Source: Rhizophagus irregularis (taxonomy: Eukaryota > Glomeromycota > Glomeromycetes > Glomerales > Glomeraceae). Taken from it: a stretch of 64,000 nt of DNA. This document shows, piece by piece, positions 34,360 to 45,625 of the stretch (the stretch's first letter is position 1; the number at the start of each line of letters is the position of its first letter). Position numbers and translations under genes: made by a program. The notes beneath the pieces were generated by a model. The model worked only from the letters and a program-made list of their open reading frames with translations. It did not search any database and was not told where the DNA came from. The stretch is from positions 3,439,001 through 3,503,000 of the forward strand of contig NC_089446.1 in NCBI RefSeq assembly GCF_026210795.1, written 5' to 3'.

Positions 34360-35200
34360 AAAACCCCTTTATGATACTATACTATTATTAGAAAGAAGTT
34401 CAGCTAACTTAAGTAACTGTTATTTTGGAATAGCTTGTATCGCGGCTTCTATGAAAAAATTACCAAGAACCTTCAATCAGGAATTTAAAAATCATTATAT
34501 TTCAATGATTAATAAAAGACTTGAAGAGTTTAATGATGACAATTATTTACTAGCATTTTTTTTACATTCTCGCTTTCATTAGTATATTAATTATTTTAAT
34601 TATTCAATTTTATTATAAAATATTTAAATAATACTAATTAAATATAATTAATTAGGCATTTGCTTAAAATATGGTGTTTGGCAAAGAATAGTGATAATTA
34701 CTGGAAAAGTAGCTAAAAACGCAGGAATGGACTTAGAATGCTCTCGCATACTTTGTTCACAACTTTTAATGTATAAAAATAATGAAAGACCTTTTAACCA
34801 ACTTTATTCTAATGGAATTGATGATCCAATTAAATGGTGGACAAATATGGAATTAGAACCACCATATTTTCAATCACTCGCATTATGATTATTTTCTATT
34901 TGCCTAAACTCTGCATCATGCAAACGGGGTTTTTCTATATGTGGCTGGATATGTAATAAAAGACGGCTTCAGCTTGAAGTTAAACGTTTAGAGTCAATAG
35001 CAAAAATAATATCATATTATTGATTAAACACACATTCAGAATTCAGATTTTATGGAAAGGGTACGAAGAAAGAGTCAGTAAAATTAAGTGATAGTGAAAT
35101 AAATGCTATCATTAATGATAGTTTAGCAGAACTAGAACCTGAAGAAGAAGATGATAATGAAGAGATCATTAAGGAAATACAAGTTCGAAGAACAACTGAC

Positions 35201-36966
35201 TAGTGCTCCTAACAGATCAGTTCAGACCGGATTCAGCTTAAATCTGATCTGATCTGATTTTTATTTTAATAGATCTGATCTGATTTGAATTCGATCAGAT
35301 CTGGTTCAATTTGATCCGAATTTGGTTCAGATCTATTTAATCCGATTTGAATCTGACCCGAATTTGGTTCAGATCTGGTCCTTGTTCTAAAAAAAAGAAA
35401 GGGAATATTAATTAGTACGTTCCCTTAAGTAAAAATAAAAAAAAAACAAACAAAAAATGAACTTACTATAGTTCGTTCTTTTTTTTAAATTCTGGTCGTT
35501 CAGCTTCGTCTCATGTCCAGATTTCCTAAAGAAAAAGTGAACATTAATTACATTTCCTTAAGTAAAAATAAAAAAAAAACAAAAAAAAGAAATGAACTTA
35601 CTATAGTTCGTTTTTTTAAACCCTGGTCATTCCTTCATTTCACGTCCAGGTTTCCTAAAAAAAAAAGGGAACGTTAATTACGTTCCTTTAAGTAAAATAA
35701 AAAAAATAAAAATAAAAAAAATGAACTTACTATAGTTCGTTCTTTTTTTTAAATCCTGGTTGTTCAGCTTTGTCTCACATCCAGGTTTCCTAAAAAAAAT
35801 AAAGGGAACGTTAATTACGTTCCCTTAAGTAAAAATAAAAAAAATAAAAATAAAAAAAACAAACTTACCATAATTCGTTCTTTTTTTTAAATCCTGGTGT
35901 TCAGCTTCGTCTCACGTCCAGGTTTCCTAAAAAAAATAAAGGGAACGTTAATTACGTTTCTTTAAGTAAAAATAAAAAAAATAAAAATAAAAGAAACAAA
36001 CTTACCATAGTTCGTTCTTTTTTTTAAATCCTGGTCGTTCAGCTTCGTCTCACATCCAGGTTTCTTAAAAAAGAAAGGGAACGTTAATTAGTACGTTTCC
36101 TTAAGTAAAAATAAAAATAAAAATAAAAAAAGAAACGAACTTACTATAGTTCATTTTTTTTTTAAATTCTGGTCATTCAGCTTCGTCTCACATCCAGGTT
36201 TCCTAAAAAAAGAAAGGGAACGTTAATTAGTACGTTCCCTTAAGTAAAAATAAAAAAAAAACCAAAAAAAAGAAATGAACTTACTATAGTTCAGTTCATT
36301 CTTTTTTTTTAAATCCTGGTCGTTCAGCTTCGTCTCACGTCCAGGTTTTCTAAAAAAAAAGAAAGGGAATGTTAATTACGTTCACTTAAGTAAAAAAAAA
36401 AATAAAATAAAAGAAACAAACTTACTATAGTTCGTTCTTTTAAATTCTAGTCGTTCAGCTTCGTCTCACGTCCAGGTTTCCTAAAAAAAAAGAAAGGAAA
36501 TGTTAATTACGTTCCCTTAAATAAAAATAAAAAAAAAACTTAAAAAAAAGGAATGAACTTACTATAGTTCATTCATTTTTTTTAAATCCTGGTCGTGTTA
36601 TTAGGCTTCGTTTATCTAAGCTTCTTACTAAAAAAGAAGGAAACATTAATTACATTTCCTCAAGTAAAAATAACAAAAAAAAGAAACCAACTTACCTAGT
36701 TTGTTCTTTAAATCTTGGTCGTCCAGTTTCGTCTGTTCGTCCAGGAAAAGGTTTTTTAAAAAAAAATTTTTTTTTTATTTAAAAAAAAAATTGATCCAAA
36801 TCTGTTCAGATCGGATCAGATTTTCTTGTGTTATGATCTGATCCAATCTGAAATTGATCAGATCAGATTTTTTAAATCTACGGATCAGAATTTTGAAAAC
36901 TGAACCAGATCTGGCTCAGATCAAATCTGTGGATCCAGATCAGATCGGATTTTTTTCAAAGCACTA
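35201..36966. mobile_element. TAGTGCTC element, 1.77 kb, filled by a tandem array
   Basis: Starts TAGTGCTCC and ends AAAGCACTA; CAACTGAC flanks both sides exactly (35193-35200 and 36967-36974). Next to each end lie blocks of GATCTGATC / GATCAGATC. The interior (about 35390-36740) is a tandem array of roughly 110-130 bp units: AAAGGGAACGTTAATTACG, TTCCCTTAAGTAAAAATAA, GAACTTACTATAGTTCG, CCTGGTCGTTCAGCTTCG and CGTCCAGGTTTCC. Removal restores the hAT frame (RRTTD to RYPIPNN). Non-autonomous, hAT-type by its 8-bp duplication. Confidence 0.85.
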
Positions 36967-37223
36967 CAACTGACAGATATCCTATTCCAAATAACCAAGT
37001 TGTAGTATTAATCAAAAATACTATAAATGTATTGCATCAAAACATTATTGATGGTTTGGATAAGGATTTTTTGGAAGATGATAATAATTTAATCGAGGAT
37101 AATTTGAATAATGATGATAACAAATACAATAATTGTGACAATGAAAATGATAAGGAAGAAACTGAAAGAGAAATTATAAACTATAATGTAGAAGATTTGG
37201 CAAAAGAATTTGTTAATAAATGA

Positions 37224-38330
37224 CAATATATTTTTTTTTTTTTGGCAATTTTTTCTTACTTTGTAGGCAATTTTTTTTGGACAATTTTGTCCAAATTTCA
37301 TACTTTATAATTTTTTTAGGTATTTTTTTGGACAATTTTGTCCAAATTTCATACTTTATAATTTTTTTAGGTATTTTTTTGGACAATTTTGTCCAAATTT
37401 CATACTTTGTACAATCTTTATAATTTTTTAGCGATTTGTCTATTTTTTTTTTACTTTTTTTGGACAATTTTGTTCAAATTTTGTACTTTTTAGATTTTTT
37501 TTTCACATTATTTTGTCCAATCTTTATAATTTTTTAGTGATTTGTCTATTTTTTTTTACTTTTTTTTTGGACAATTTTGTCCAAATTTTGTACTTTGTAA
37601 TTTTTTTTTGGACAGTTTTGTTCAAACTTCATACTTTTTAGATTTTTTTTTCACATTATTTTGTCCAATCTTTATAATTTTTTAGCAATTTGTCTGTTTT
37701 TTTTTTTACTTTTTTTTGGACAATTTTGTCCAAATTTCGTACTTTGTAATTTTTTTTGGACAGTTTTATTCAAACTTCGTACTTTTTAGATTTTTTTTCA
37801 CATTATTTTATCCAATCTTTATAATTTTTTAGCGATTTGTCTATTTTTTTTTTACTTTTTTTTTGGACAATTTTGTCCAAATTTCGTACTTTGTAATTTT
37901 TTTTGGACAGTTTTATTCAAACTTCGTACTTTTTAGATTTTTTTTTCACATTATTTTATCCAATCTTTATAATTTTTTAGCGATTTGTCTATTTTTTTTT
38001 TACTTTTTTTTGGACAATTTTGTCCAAATTTTGTACTTTGTAATTTTTTTTGGACAGTTTTATTCAAACTTCGTACTTTTTAGATTTTTTTTTCACATTA
38101 TTTTGTCCAATCTTTATAATTTTTTAGCGATTTGTCTATTTTTTTTTTACTTTTTTTTTAGACAATTTTGTCCAAATTTCGTATTTTGTAATTTTTTTTG
38201 GACAGTTTTGTTCAAACTTCGTACTTTTTAGATTTTTTTTTTCACATTATTTTGTCCAATCTTTCTATTTTTTTTTTACTTTTTTTTGGACAATTTTGTC
38301 CACTTATGGATGATTTTGTCTATTTTTTTC
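37224..38330 (+). repeat. T-rich minisatellite with GGACAATTTTGTCC hairpins, period about 147 bp
   Basis: Units repeat TTGGACAATTTTGTCCAA, TTCGTACTTTGTAATTTTTT, TTTGGACAGTTTTATTCAA, ACTTCGTACTTTTTAG and TCACATTATTTTGTCCAATC. Unit starts lie near 37567, 37717, 37862, 38011 and 38159; the first copies are shorter variants. TTGGACAA and TTGTCCAA pair as a stem. Phe-rich ORFs here are artefacts. Confidence 0.85.
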
Positions 38331-38690
38331 ACTAAATAAATAAGAATTTTTGCTTTAAATAAAACATTAACTAATTATTTTTATTTAAATTTACATATTC
38401 ATTTATTTATAATATTAATTTTGAATACATCAGTTTTTCATTTCAACAATTTTGACAATTTGACAATTCTAAAAATTTCGACATGTTGAAATTAATTTCG
38501 TATAGTTTGTACATTTCGACAATTTAGTCAATTTGACATGTTAAAATTATTTTGACAATTCTGACTATTTTGACATTTCAATAATTTTTACATGTCAAAA
38601 TTATTTCAGTATTTCAGCATTATGACAGATTTTAATTTAGACATTTCAGCTTTGACCTTTACCATTTCAGCTGGTAACTTTAACTGTAAG
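38331..38690. other. Degenerate TTTGACAATT repeats
   Basis: Irregular repeats of TTTTGACAATT and TTTCGACATTTT and TTTCAGCATT between 38430 and 38640. No gene seen. Confidence 0.5.
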
Positions 38691-38724
38691 TCTGTAACTA
38701 ATAGTTCATTTTTTTTTTTTTTAG

Positions 38725-39560
38725 GTTGCTCTTCAGGTTTCTTTGGACATGTAAGTTTTGTTCAGATTTCTTAATTTACGCATTTCAACAAAAAGTTTTA
38801 ACAGCTCGTTTTTACTTTTTGTTTTATAAGAATCTGACTTTCAAACTTCAAAGAAGTCGAATGCCCTGGTAAGTTTTAGTTGCTTCATTCAAATATTTTT
38901 TTTTTATAAAAAAAAGTTATTAACTTTTTTTTCATTTTATAGGAATCTGGGTCTGATTTCGAAGCATAGATCCCTCTTTCGAAAGATACTACTACCCCAA
39001 ATTATTAATATTAAATATTAATATATTTTATTTATTTTTAATTTTTTTTACTATTTTATAGGAAACCGCTTCAATTCATTACTGAAATCTTTAAAGAAAT
39101 TTTTAAAGCACTTTTGAAAACTTCTCTAAACAGTTTTTTAAAATGGATTTCTAGATTTTATTCCAATTTTATTTTCGATTGAATTCTAGAATAGGTAAGC
39201 TTTTAAATCACTTTTTTAACGAAAAACTTTTTAAAGACGTTAGTATTTAATACATTTTTTATTTATTTATAGGCCTTCAGCTTTCAACTAATCTTAGGTA
39301 TGTCTCAGAAGAATTTTTAATATTTAGAAGCTTTTAGCAATTTTTATTTATTTATTTATTTTTTTGTAGGAACTTTAACTTCAGATTTTCAAATACGTTT
39401 GAAAGAAAATTTTGGATTATTAGTGATGGTAAGTTTCGAAGTTTAACTTCAAAATCTATAACTTTTTTAATCAAAGAAACAGTTTACTGATTATTTCTTT
39501 AATTATTTGTAGGTTTCATGCTTTGGGTGGTGGATATGGTCATTAAAAGGCGATTTTTGA
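38725..39560 (+). other. Ladder of short exon-like blocks
   Basis: Successive blocks lie between good acceptors and donors: 38725-38750 (then GTAAGT), 38831-38868 (then GTAAGT), from 38943, 39062-39194 (then GTAAGC), 39273-39297 (then GTATGT), 39370-39428 (then GTAAGT), and from 39513. The last three join in one open frame, AFSFQLILG...TSDFQIRLKENFGLL...GWWIWSLKGDF, to TGA at 39558-39560. The 39062-39194 block has stops in the matching frame. It could be the 3' end of a decayed gene or a spliced non-coding RNA. I do not recognise the peptide. Confidence 0.35.
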
Positions 39561-39752
39561 AGTTACTAATTCTACTTTGAAACTTGTTTTTTATATAAAA
39601 AATGGTCTATTAGCTATAATATTTTTATTACACTGAATATATAATATAACAATAATGTAACAATTGCATAATTAATTAAAAACTATTACAAATCCATTAT
39701 AAAATTATATAAATGTATTTTGAAATTAATTACAATTGTATTATAAATTTAT

Positions 39753-40050
39753 TAAAAAAAAATTATAAAACTATTATAAAATAATTACAAAACAATTACA
39801 AAACTATTGTAATTTTTTGACATTATTTTGATATGAAATTATAAGCCTAAATAACATGGTTTTAATTGTTGGCATAATGCATTAAAACTATATAAAAATA
39901 GTATTATAGCTATATCAAAAGCATATCAAAAAAATAGCTATTTTTAGCAAGTAAAACCATGTTATCTAGGCTTATAATTTCATGTTAAAATAATGTCAAA
40001 AAATTACAATGGTTTTGTAATTATTTTATAATAGTTTTCTAATTTTTTTT
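39753..40050. mobile_element. Foldback element, about 300 bp
   Basis: Left arm 39753-39862 and right arm about 39949-40050 are near-complementary: AACTATTATAAAATAATTAC, TTTTTTGACATTATTTTGA, and ATTATAAGCCTAAATAACATGG with its mirror. A loop of about 85 bp contains AATAGTATTATAGCTATATC. No target duplication can be defined, since it abuts the next MITE. Confidence 0.7.
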
Positions 40051-40052
40051 AC

Positions 40053-40774
40053 TTTACTAAAAATAGCCAATTTTTTGAAATATTTTTTATAGATCTAGAT
40101 ACAATGGCTTTCAAAACAATTGTGCAATTATTTTGTAAAATTTTAAAATATATCATATTTGAGGTATTTTTGAGATTAAAATATTAAAATAATATCAAAG
40201 TTAATTATATTATAATAATAAAATAATAACAAAAACATTAAAAAATTATTGTGATATTATTTTGAGTTATTTTTATAGATCTAGATACAATATAATTACA
40301 AAATAATACTTTACTAAAAATGGCCAATTTTTTGAAATATTTTTATAGACCTAGATACAATGGCTTTCAAAACAATTGTGCAATTATTTTGTAAAATTTT
40401 TAAAATATATCAAGATATATTTAAGGTATTTTTGAAATTAAAATATTAAAATAATATCAAAGTTAATTATATTATAATAATAAAATAATAACAAAAACAT
40501 TAAAAAATTATTGTGATATTATTTTGAGTTATTTTTATAGACCTAGATACAATATAATTACAAAATAATAGCAAAAATATAATAAAAACATTTTGATGTA
40601 TTAAATGTATTTTTGTAGTATTTTAAAATTATTACAAAATCATTTCAAAAAATTGGACATTTTTAGTAAAGTAACAAAAGTATAATAAAAACATTTTGAT
40701 GTATTAAATGTATTTTTGTAGTATTTTAAAATTATTACAAAATCATTTTAAAAAATTGGCCATTTTTAGTAAAG
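40053..40774. mobile_element. Tc1/mariner-type MITE copy B (split by copy C)
   Basis: Starts CTTTACTAAAAATAGCCAAT and ends TTGGCCATTTTTAGTAAAG, TA on both flanks. Without copy C and one TA it is 357 bp, matching the 363-bp family. Confidence 0.85.
40309..40671. mobile_element. Tc1/mariner-type MITE copy C, nested in copy B
   Basis: 363 bp, the same length as copy A, TA on both flanks (40307-40308, 40672-40673). It inserted into the AATAATA stretch of copy B. Confidence 0.9.
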
Positions 40775-40877
40775 TAGCTATATATTTAGTATTTACATTA
40801 CTTAATGTTATCATTAACAATTTAAAGAATTCATCTGGATTATCAAAAGAAAAAAATCCTGAAAGAAAAATGATCTA

Positions 40878-41697
40878 CTTTACTAAAAATGGCCAATTTT
40901 TTGAAATGATTTTGTAATAATTTTAAAAGGATTTTATAATTTTCCGCTATAGCGAAGTTCTGCTAATGTCACATGACTCGAAGATCATTCCTTTTTAGGA
41001 AATTGGTGTAACCAATTTGCTCTATTTTTTGTCAAAAGTAAAATTTTTTTTTTAGGAAATTTGTGTAATATTATATGATTTGACTGGAATTACAGAACTT
41101 GGCCAGAATTAACCATGTGACAAATAAGATGACAAATATAATTTTTTCATTAAAAAAATTCTAAGTTCAAATAATACTTAGTAATTTTTGAAAGCTTGAG
41201 AGTGTGATACAGGGTAATGGTTTAAACATTACACAAAATTCCCAAAAAGGAAATTTTACTTCTGACGAAAAATGAAAATTATTTATGCAAATGGATTATA
41301 CAAATTTCCAAAAAAGGAAATGATATTTATGTCATGTAATACTAGCAAAACTTCGCTATAGTGGAAAAATTTTAATTTTCATTTTAGAATTAAAAATACT
41401 ACAAAAATACATTTAATACATCAAAATATTTTTATTATACTTTTGTAATTATATTATATCTAGGTCTATAAAAATAACTCAAAATAATATCACAATAATT
41501 TTTTAATGTTTTTGTTATTATTTTATTATTATAATATAATTAACTTTGATATTATTTTAATATTTTAATCTCAAAAATACCTCAAATATATCTTAATATA
41601 TTTTAAAAATTTTACAAAATAATTGCACAATTGTTTTGAAAGTCATTGTATCTAGGTTTATAAAAATATTTCAAAAAATTGGCCATTTTTAGTAAAG
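40878..41697. mobile_element. Tc1/mariner-type MITE copy D (split by a foldback)
   Basis: Starts CTTTACTAAAAATGGCCAAT, ends ATTGGCCATTTTTAGTAAAG, TA on both flanks. It is interrupted at about 40929-41387 by another foldback element. Confidence 0.88.
40929..41387. mobile_element. Foldback MITE with TTTTCCGCTATAGCGAAG ends
   Basis: Left TTTTCCGCTATAGCGAAGTT and right AACTTCGCTATAGTGGAAAA are inverted. Complementarity continues inward (CATGAC, CATTCCTTTTTAGGAAATT and its mirror AATTTCCAAAAAAGGAAATG). The boundaries are approximate because AATTTTAAAA-like sequence flanks both ends. Confidence 0.75.
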
Positions 41698-41729
41698 TAC
41701 GACTCTTTCTTTATTCTTTGTCACATAAT

Positions 41730-41973
41730 TAAGGTTGCTTATCTAAACCTCTTCAAAATCTTATGATTAGTTTTGTCAAAATTTTACTATAGATTTATTA
41801 TAGTTTTAGCAGAATTTCAGCAGTTTCGGCATTTATAATAAGTTTTGGCAGTTTCGCCTTTCTCCAAAGTTTCGCCAGTTTTTTGATATAACTTTAATAT
41901 AGTTTTGGCAGAATTTCGCTTTTTGGCGAAATGCCATTTTGCCTAAACCCCTAGGTTTCAGCAAGCAACCTTA
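41730..41973. mobile_element. TAAGGTTGCTT-family MITE, 244 bp
   Basis: Same length and interior as 26535-26778. Flanks CACATAAT (41722-41729) and CACATAAC (41974-41981) differ by one transition. Confidence 0.88.
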
Positions 41974-42508
41974 CACATAACTAGCTATTTAAATGACTCA
42001 AAAATGGAACCAATTGAACCTTTGTACGAAACAACATATTATCAAGGTAAAAAAAAAAGTTTTTAATAAAGGAATACTGAAACTCTCTTTTATGGAGTTT
42101 TTTTGGTTAAAATATAGATATACCAGTTGAATCTGCTTATTTGTTAGATAGAGATAACTTTAAAGTTAATTAAGGTTCGTATAATATGTGTTCCTACCTA
42201 GTAAAATAAAAGAAACAAAAGCTAACTTAATATTTAATACATAGAACAAATAGAACTTGATAAAGAAGTTGAAAGTAACATAAATATTCTTATAGGCCTA
42301 TTTTCGAATGGAGCTGGAAGTCTTAACTCAATACAATATCCTCTGCTAAGTCAACCTTTGGAATTGTCTGTTGGTGCACAATTTAGTTCTTGGGAAATTG
42401 CTGAACATTATATAAAAGAGTATGAAAAGCAGAAGAGGTTTGTAGTTAAATTATATAGAGTTGAATACTATAAGCTTCATTTGATAAGTTTTATTAAAAG
42501 ATTGTATT

Positions 42509-42760
42509 AGAAGATATAGTTATATGAGATTAGGATTAGATTAAGGTATAGATTTAAGATATGGGATTAGAGTTAGGATTAAGGTGTAGGATTAAGGTTA
42601 GGATTAGAATGCGGGATTAGGGTTAGGTTAGGATGCGGGTTAAGGTGCAGAATTAGAGTTAAATTAGGGTGTGAGATTAGGGTTAGGATTAGGATTAAGA
42701 TAAAGAATTAGGGTTAGTTTAGATATTGGATTAGGAATATATAGACAATTTACATTCAAT
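42509..42760 (+). repeat. Degenerate telomere-like (TTAGGG) repeats in an intron
   Basis: More than twenty variants of GGGATTAGGGTTAGG, AGGATTAGATTAAGG and AGGTTAGGATGCGGG in one orientation. They lie between coding-like parts of the MULE remnant. Compare 45519-45625. Confidence 0.8.
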
Positions 42761-43036
42761 TTAGTTTAAGATCAGGCCAATCAGCAAGATTTAAACGTAA
42801 GACATAATTATAAAAATATTAATTATAATGAAATGATATATACATTGTAAGTAAAATGTGAAGCTGGTACTCAATTAACAAATACTGATTCAAATAATGT
42901 TGTAAAATTATCAGATGGATGTGTATATGATGTTGATGATATTAAAGATTCATTAGTACATCATGGTAAAGAGTAGCCTAACAAATAACTAAAAGTTTTT
43001 AATAAAGAAAATGAAGTGAGTGTTAAAAGGATGAAG

Positions 43037-43213
43037 TATACATGCCACCTAAATTATTTTGGGCTGCCATAATTATAAGTAAAATCCCAAATTCAATTAT
43101 GGCATCCCAAATTATTTTGGCACTTTACATAGTAAATTATATATAAACTGAATGAATTATAGCATTCCAAATTATAATTATGACATCCCAAAATAATTTG
43201 GGCAGCATGTATA
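43037..43213. mobile_element. TATACATGC foldback MITE, 177 bp
   Basis: Ends TATACATGCCACC and GGCAGCATGTATA; both arms contain AAATTATTTTGGG. GGATGAAG flanks both sides exactly (43029-43036 and 43214-43221). Removal joins VKRMK to HTNISCEKG in frame. Confidence 0.85.
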
Positions 43214-43381
43214 GGATGAAGCATACTAATATTAGTTGTGAAAAAGGAGATATTGAAGTAAACGGTAATACTGGAAAACGTAAATGTGGTACAGTATATG
43301 TCATAAAATAGAACACTATGCTTCTAAATGTCCTAGTAAGGAAAATGTAAAGTATATTGCTTTATTAAATAATATATAGAT

Positions 43382-43870
43382 AATGTATAGTGATAATGTA
43401 TGGATAATATATAAATAATATATATATAATATTTAAATAATCTTATAAAAATTCAATAACAAAATATTATTGTAAAATCATGTGATTATATTAAGGTGAC
43501 GTATAATATTTATCACCCTAGACGACAAATACTGAAAATACCTGTTTATGTAATTTTACATAAACTTTTAAGATAAAAATTACTGAAACTATATTTTAAG
43601 ATATAAAAAAAATATAAAGTTCCTTTTTTTTCCAATAATAAATTATAAATTTTTTAAAAATTGTTCTTAATAAGATTTATTTTTCCATTTTATATATGAA
43701 ATTAATTAGGTAACGCCTCAGGTGTTTTCACCTGATCATGTGATTTATTACGTAATCGCCTGATTTAATTATTAAGCTTTCTGATCAACTATTTTGATTT
43801 CCCACAGTTTATAATTTATTTCTTTCTTTTTCTTCTACTTTAACCTTTCTTACATTATAACTACCTAATA
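43382..43870. other. Intergenic, 5' flank of the MULE gene
   Basis: AT-rich. CAGGTGTTTTCACCTG palindrome at about 43719-43735 followed by ATCATGTGATTTATTACG; a related TGATCACGTGATTTATTA lies at 47730-47750 beyond the gene, so these may be remnants of the transposon ends. Confidence 0.45.
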
Positions 43871-45518
43871 ATGAATGTAAATCACGAAATTATCAATTCT
43901 AGCAATAAAGAAAATGAACCTATTAATGAATGTTTTGATTCTAGTGATGAAGAAAATGATTTTCATTATACGATAATTACAGGTGCAAAGTTTCATACTT
44001 GAAAAGAACTTGAAGTTTATCTTGAACGATATGCTTTACAGGAAGGATTTTCTTTTAAAAAAACAAGAGTTGAGTATTATTTGCATCAAAAAGAAATGAA
44101 AGGTTTAACAGCTGATCAGAAAAAACTTCATGTTAAGCGAAGGAAATATGAGTGTACTCATTCTGGTAATCATGTATCAAAGAAGATTATTAATCTTGAT
44201 AACCAAAGGAATAGAGGAAGTTACCAGGTCAATTGTCCTTGGCATGTTAATGCAACTAAACCTAAAAAAGAAAATACCATAGGTATTACATCTGTTAAAC
44301 TTGAACACAATCATGTTATGAATCCATTAATTGCAGAAATGGCACCTAAATTTAGAAAATTTACTTCAGAAATGATTACCGATGTTGAATTTTATGTGAA
44401 ACATAGTATATTTAGCACTACACAGATATATCTATTACTTCGAGCAAAGTATCCTGAGCATCCAATTTTAAAAAAGGATCTATATAACATTATTCAAAAA
44501 GTTAAGGTTGAGCAAAAGGAAGTTGTTAAAAATGATAGTGCAAATTTTTTACATTATCTTTATGGAAAAAAACAACAAGAACTTGAATGGTTCTTTGAAT
44601 TTCGCTTATCTGAAAATGATCGAAGACTAACATCATTAATCATGATGTCACCTGATCAATGTTCTTACTATATTAGATTTCACGAAGTCTTAATTTTTGA
44701 TTGCACAGCTGGAATAAATCGTTATGATATGGTTTTATGTTTATTTCTTATTGTTGATAATAATACAAGATCACGATTGATAGCAAGTGCATTGCTAGAA
44801 GATGAAACAGAAAACTCATTTATTTGGGTATTACAACAACTTAAAAAGGTTTCAAGTGATGTTTATCCTCGTGTTATATATACTGATTATGACCCTGCTA
44901 TGGCAAATGCTATTAATTTTGTTTTTCCAACATCAAAGCACAACTTGTGCATATTTCATATTGATCTTAACCTTAAAAAGAATGTGAAACCAAAACTTGG
45001 ATTGCAAAAATTTAGTGAATTTCGAGCTGAATTTTTTTCATGCTGTAATAGTCTTGTTTATGAGATTTTTGAATCAAAATGGAAAATTTTAATTGAAAAA
45101 TATTCTGAAATATCAAAATATTTGAAGCGGATGCTTGAACCAACAAAGGAAAGTTGGGCTACTTGCTATATAAATGAAATTTTCAATTGTGAAATAAATA
45201 GCACTCAAAGAGTAGAATCCCTTAATCATCTACTTAAAGCTGCTGTCCAAAAAAATTTTCTCTTATATCAACTCGCCAATGAGATTCAAAATATACTCGA
45301 TAATGAAATGAAATATGAACGTATAATCAAAATGAGAAATATTTTACCTCGACAAACTTTGGATGATGTACCTTCAAAATTTTTTGTAGGTATTAATGAA
45401 ATTTGTAAGGAATTTTTAATTCCACACATTCTTTCAGCAACACAAAATCAGATGAAGCATTCATTTTTTTACGATGCATATTTGGTTGATAAAGATACTA
45501 TTCAGCAAGTAAGTTAGG

Positions 45519-45625
45519 TTTTAGAGTAGCTTTAGGATTAGGATAGCGTTGAGTTATGGTTAAGGTTAAGATTAGGATTAGAGTTAGGGTTAAGATTAGG
45601 TTAGGTTAGGGGTTAGGGTTAGGAT
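45519..45625 (+). repeat. Telomere-like repeats in the MULE intron
   Basis: GGTTAAGGTTAAGATTAGG, GTTAGGGTTAAGATTAGG and GGTTAGGGGTTAGGGTTAGG variants inside intron 45509-45705. Same orientation as 42509-42760 relative to the transposase reading direction. Confidence 0.8.

Larger units (their letters stand above)
31231..37223 (+). pseudogene. hAT transposase with BED zinc finger, heavily disrupted
   Basis: The ATG at 31231 opens LPFELKLLKKG. A BED finger follows (CIYCNIKYSKGKTSLFKDH then LANH, 31365-31430), then helical DNA-binding sequence, then a DUF659/RNase H-like block (SDNGSNMRKVRGIIQSKYP and VRCISHCVNLISCDI, 31835-32200). A mid region ends KIRWT at 32357, resumes after 33319 and is repeated after 34128. 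Then come IACIAASMKK, a WWTNMELEPPYFQSLAL plus NSASCKRGFSICGW hATC block (34850-34960), and an acidic tail to TGA 37223. Lesions: frameshifts near 31260, 31425 and 31660, a TAA at 31645, stops in the hATC, two insertion sites (MITE and TAGTGCTC element) and an 809-bp duplication. Several short introns look genuine. It cannot encode transposase. Confidence 0.85.
42004..43381 (+). pseudogene. MULE transposase fragments (N-terminus and zinc knuckle)
   Basis: The ATG at 42004 opens MEPIEPLYETTYYQ; a second piece follows a possible intron (PVESAYLLDRDNF). 42240-42460 gives an acidic helix, then FSSWEIAEHYIKEYEKQKRF, the FAR1-like start of Rhizophagus-type MULE transposases. After an intron-like stretch full of TTAGGG-like repeats, 42850-42975 reads CEAGTQLTNTDSNN, and 43215-43380 ends in a CCHC zinc knuckle (C-x2-C then HYASKC), shifted in frame. 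The catalytic middle is missing. An MITE at 43037-43213 interrupts it. Non-functional; the link between pieces is inferred from order alone. Confidence 0.55.

Noticed and set aside
37863-38231. 122-codon Phe-rich ORF resembling membrane segments
   Set aside because: T-rich 147-bp minisatellite; hydrophobicity is a composition effect.
42509-42760. True chromosome end or telomere
   Set aside because: Repeats are degenerate, internal, and flanked by coding-like DNA on both sides; better seen as interstitial repeat in an intron.
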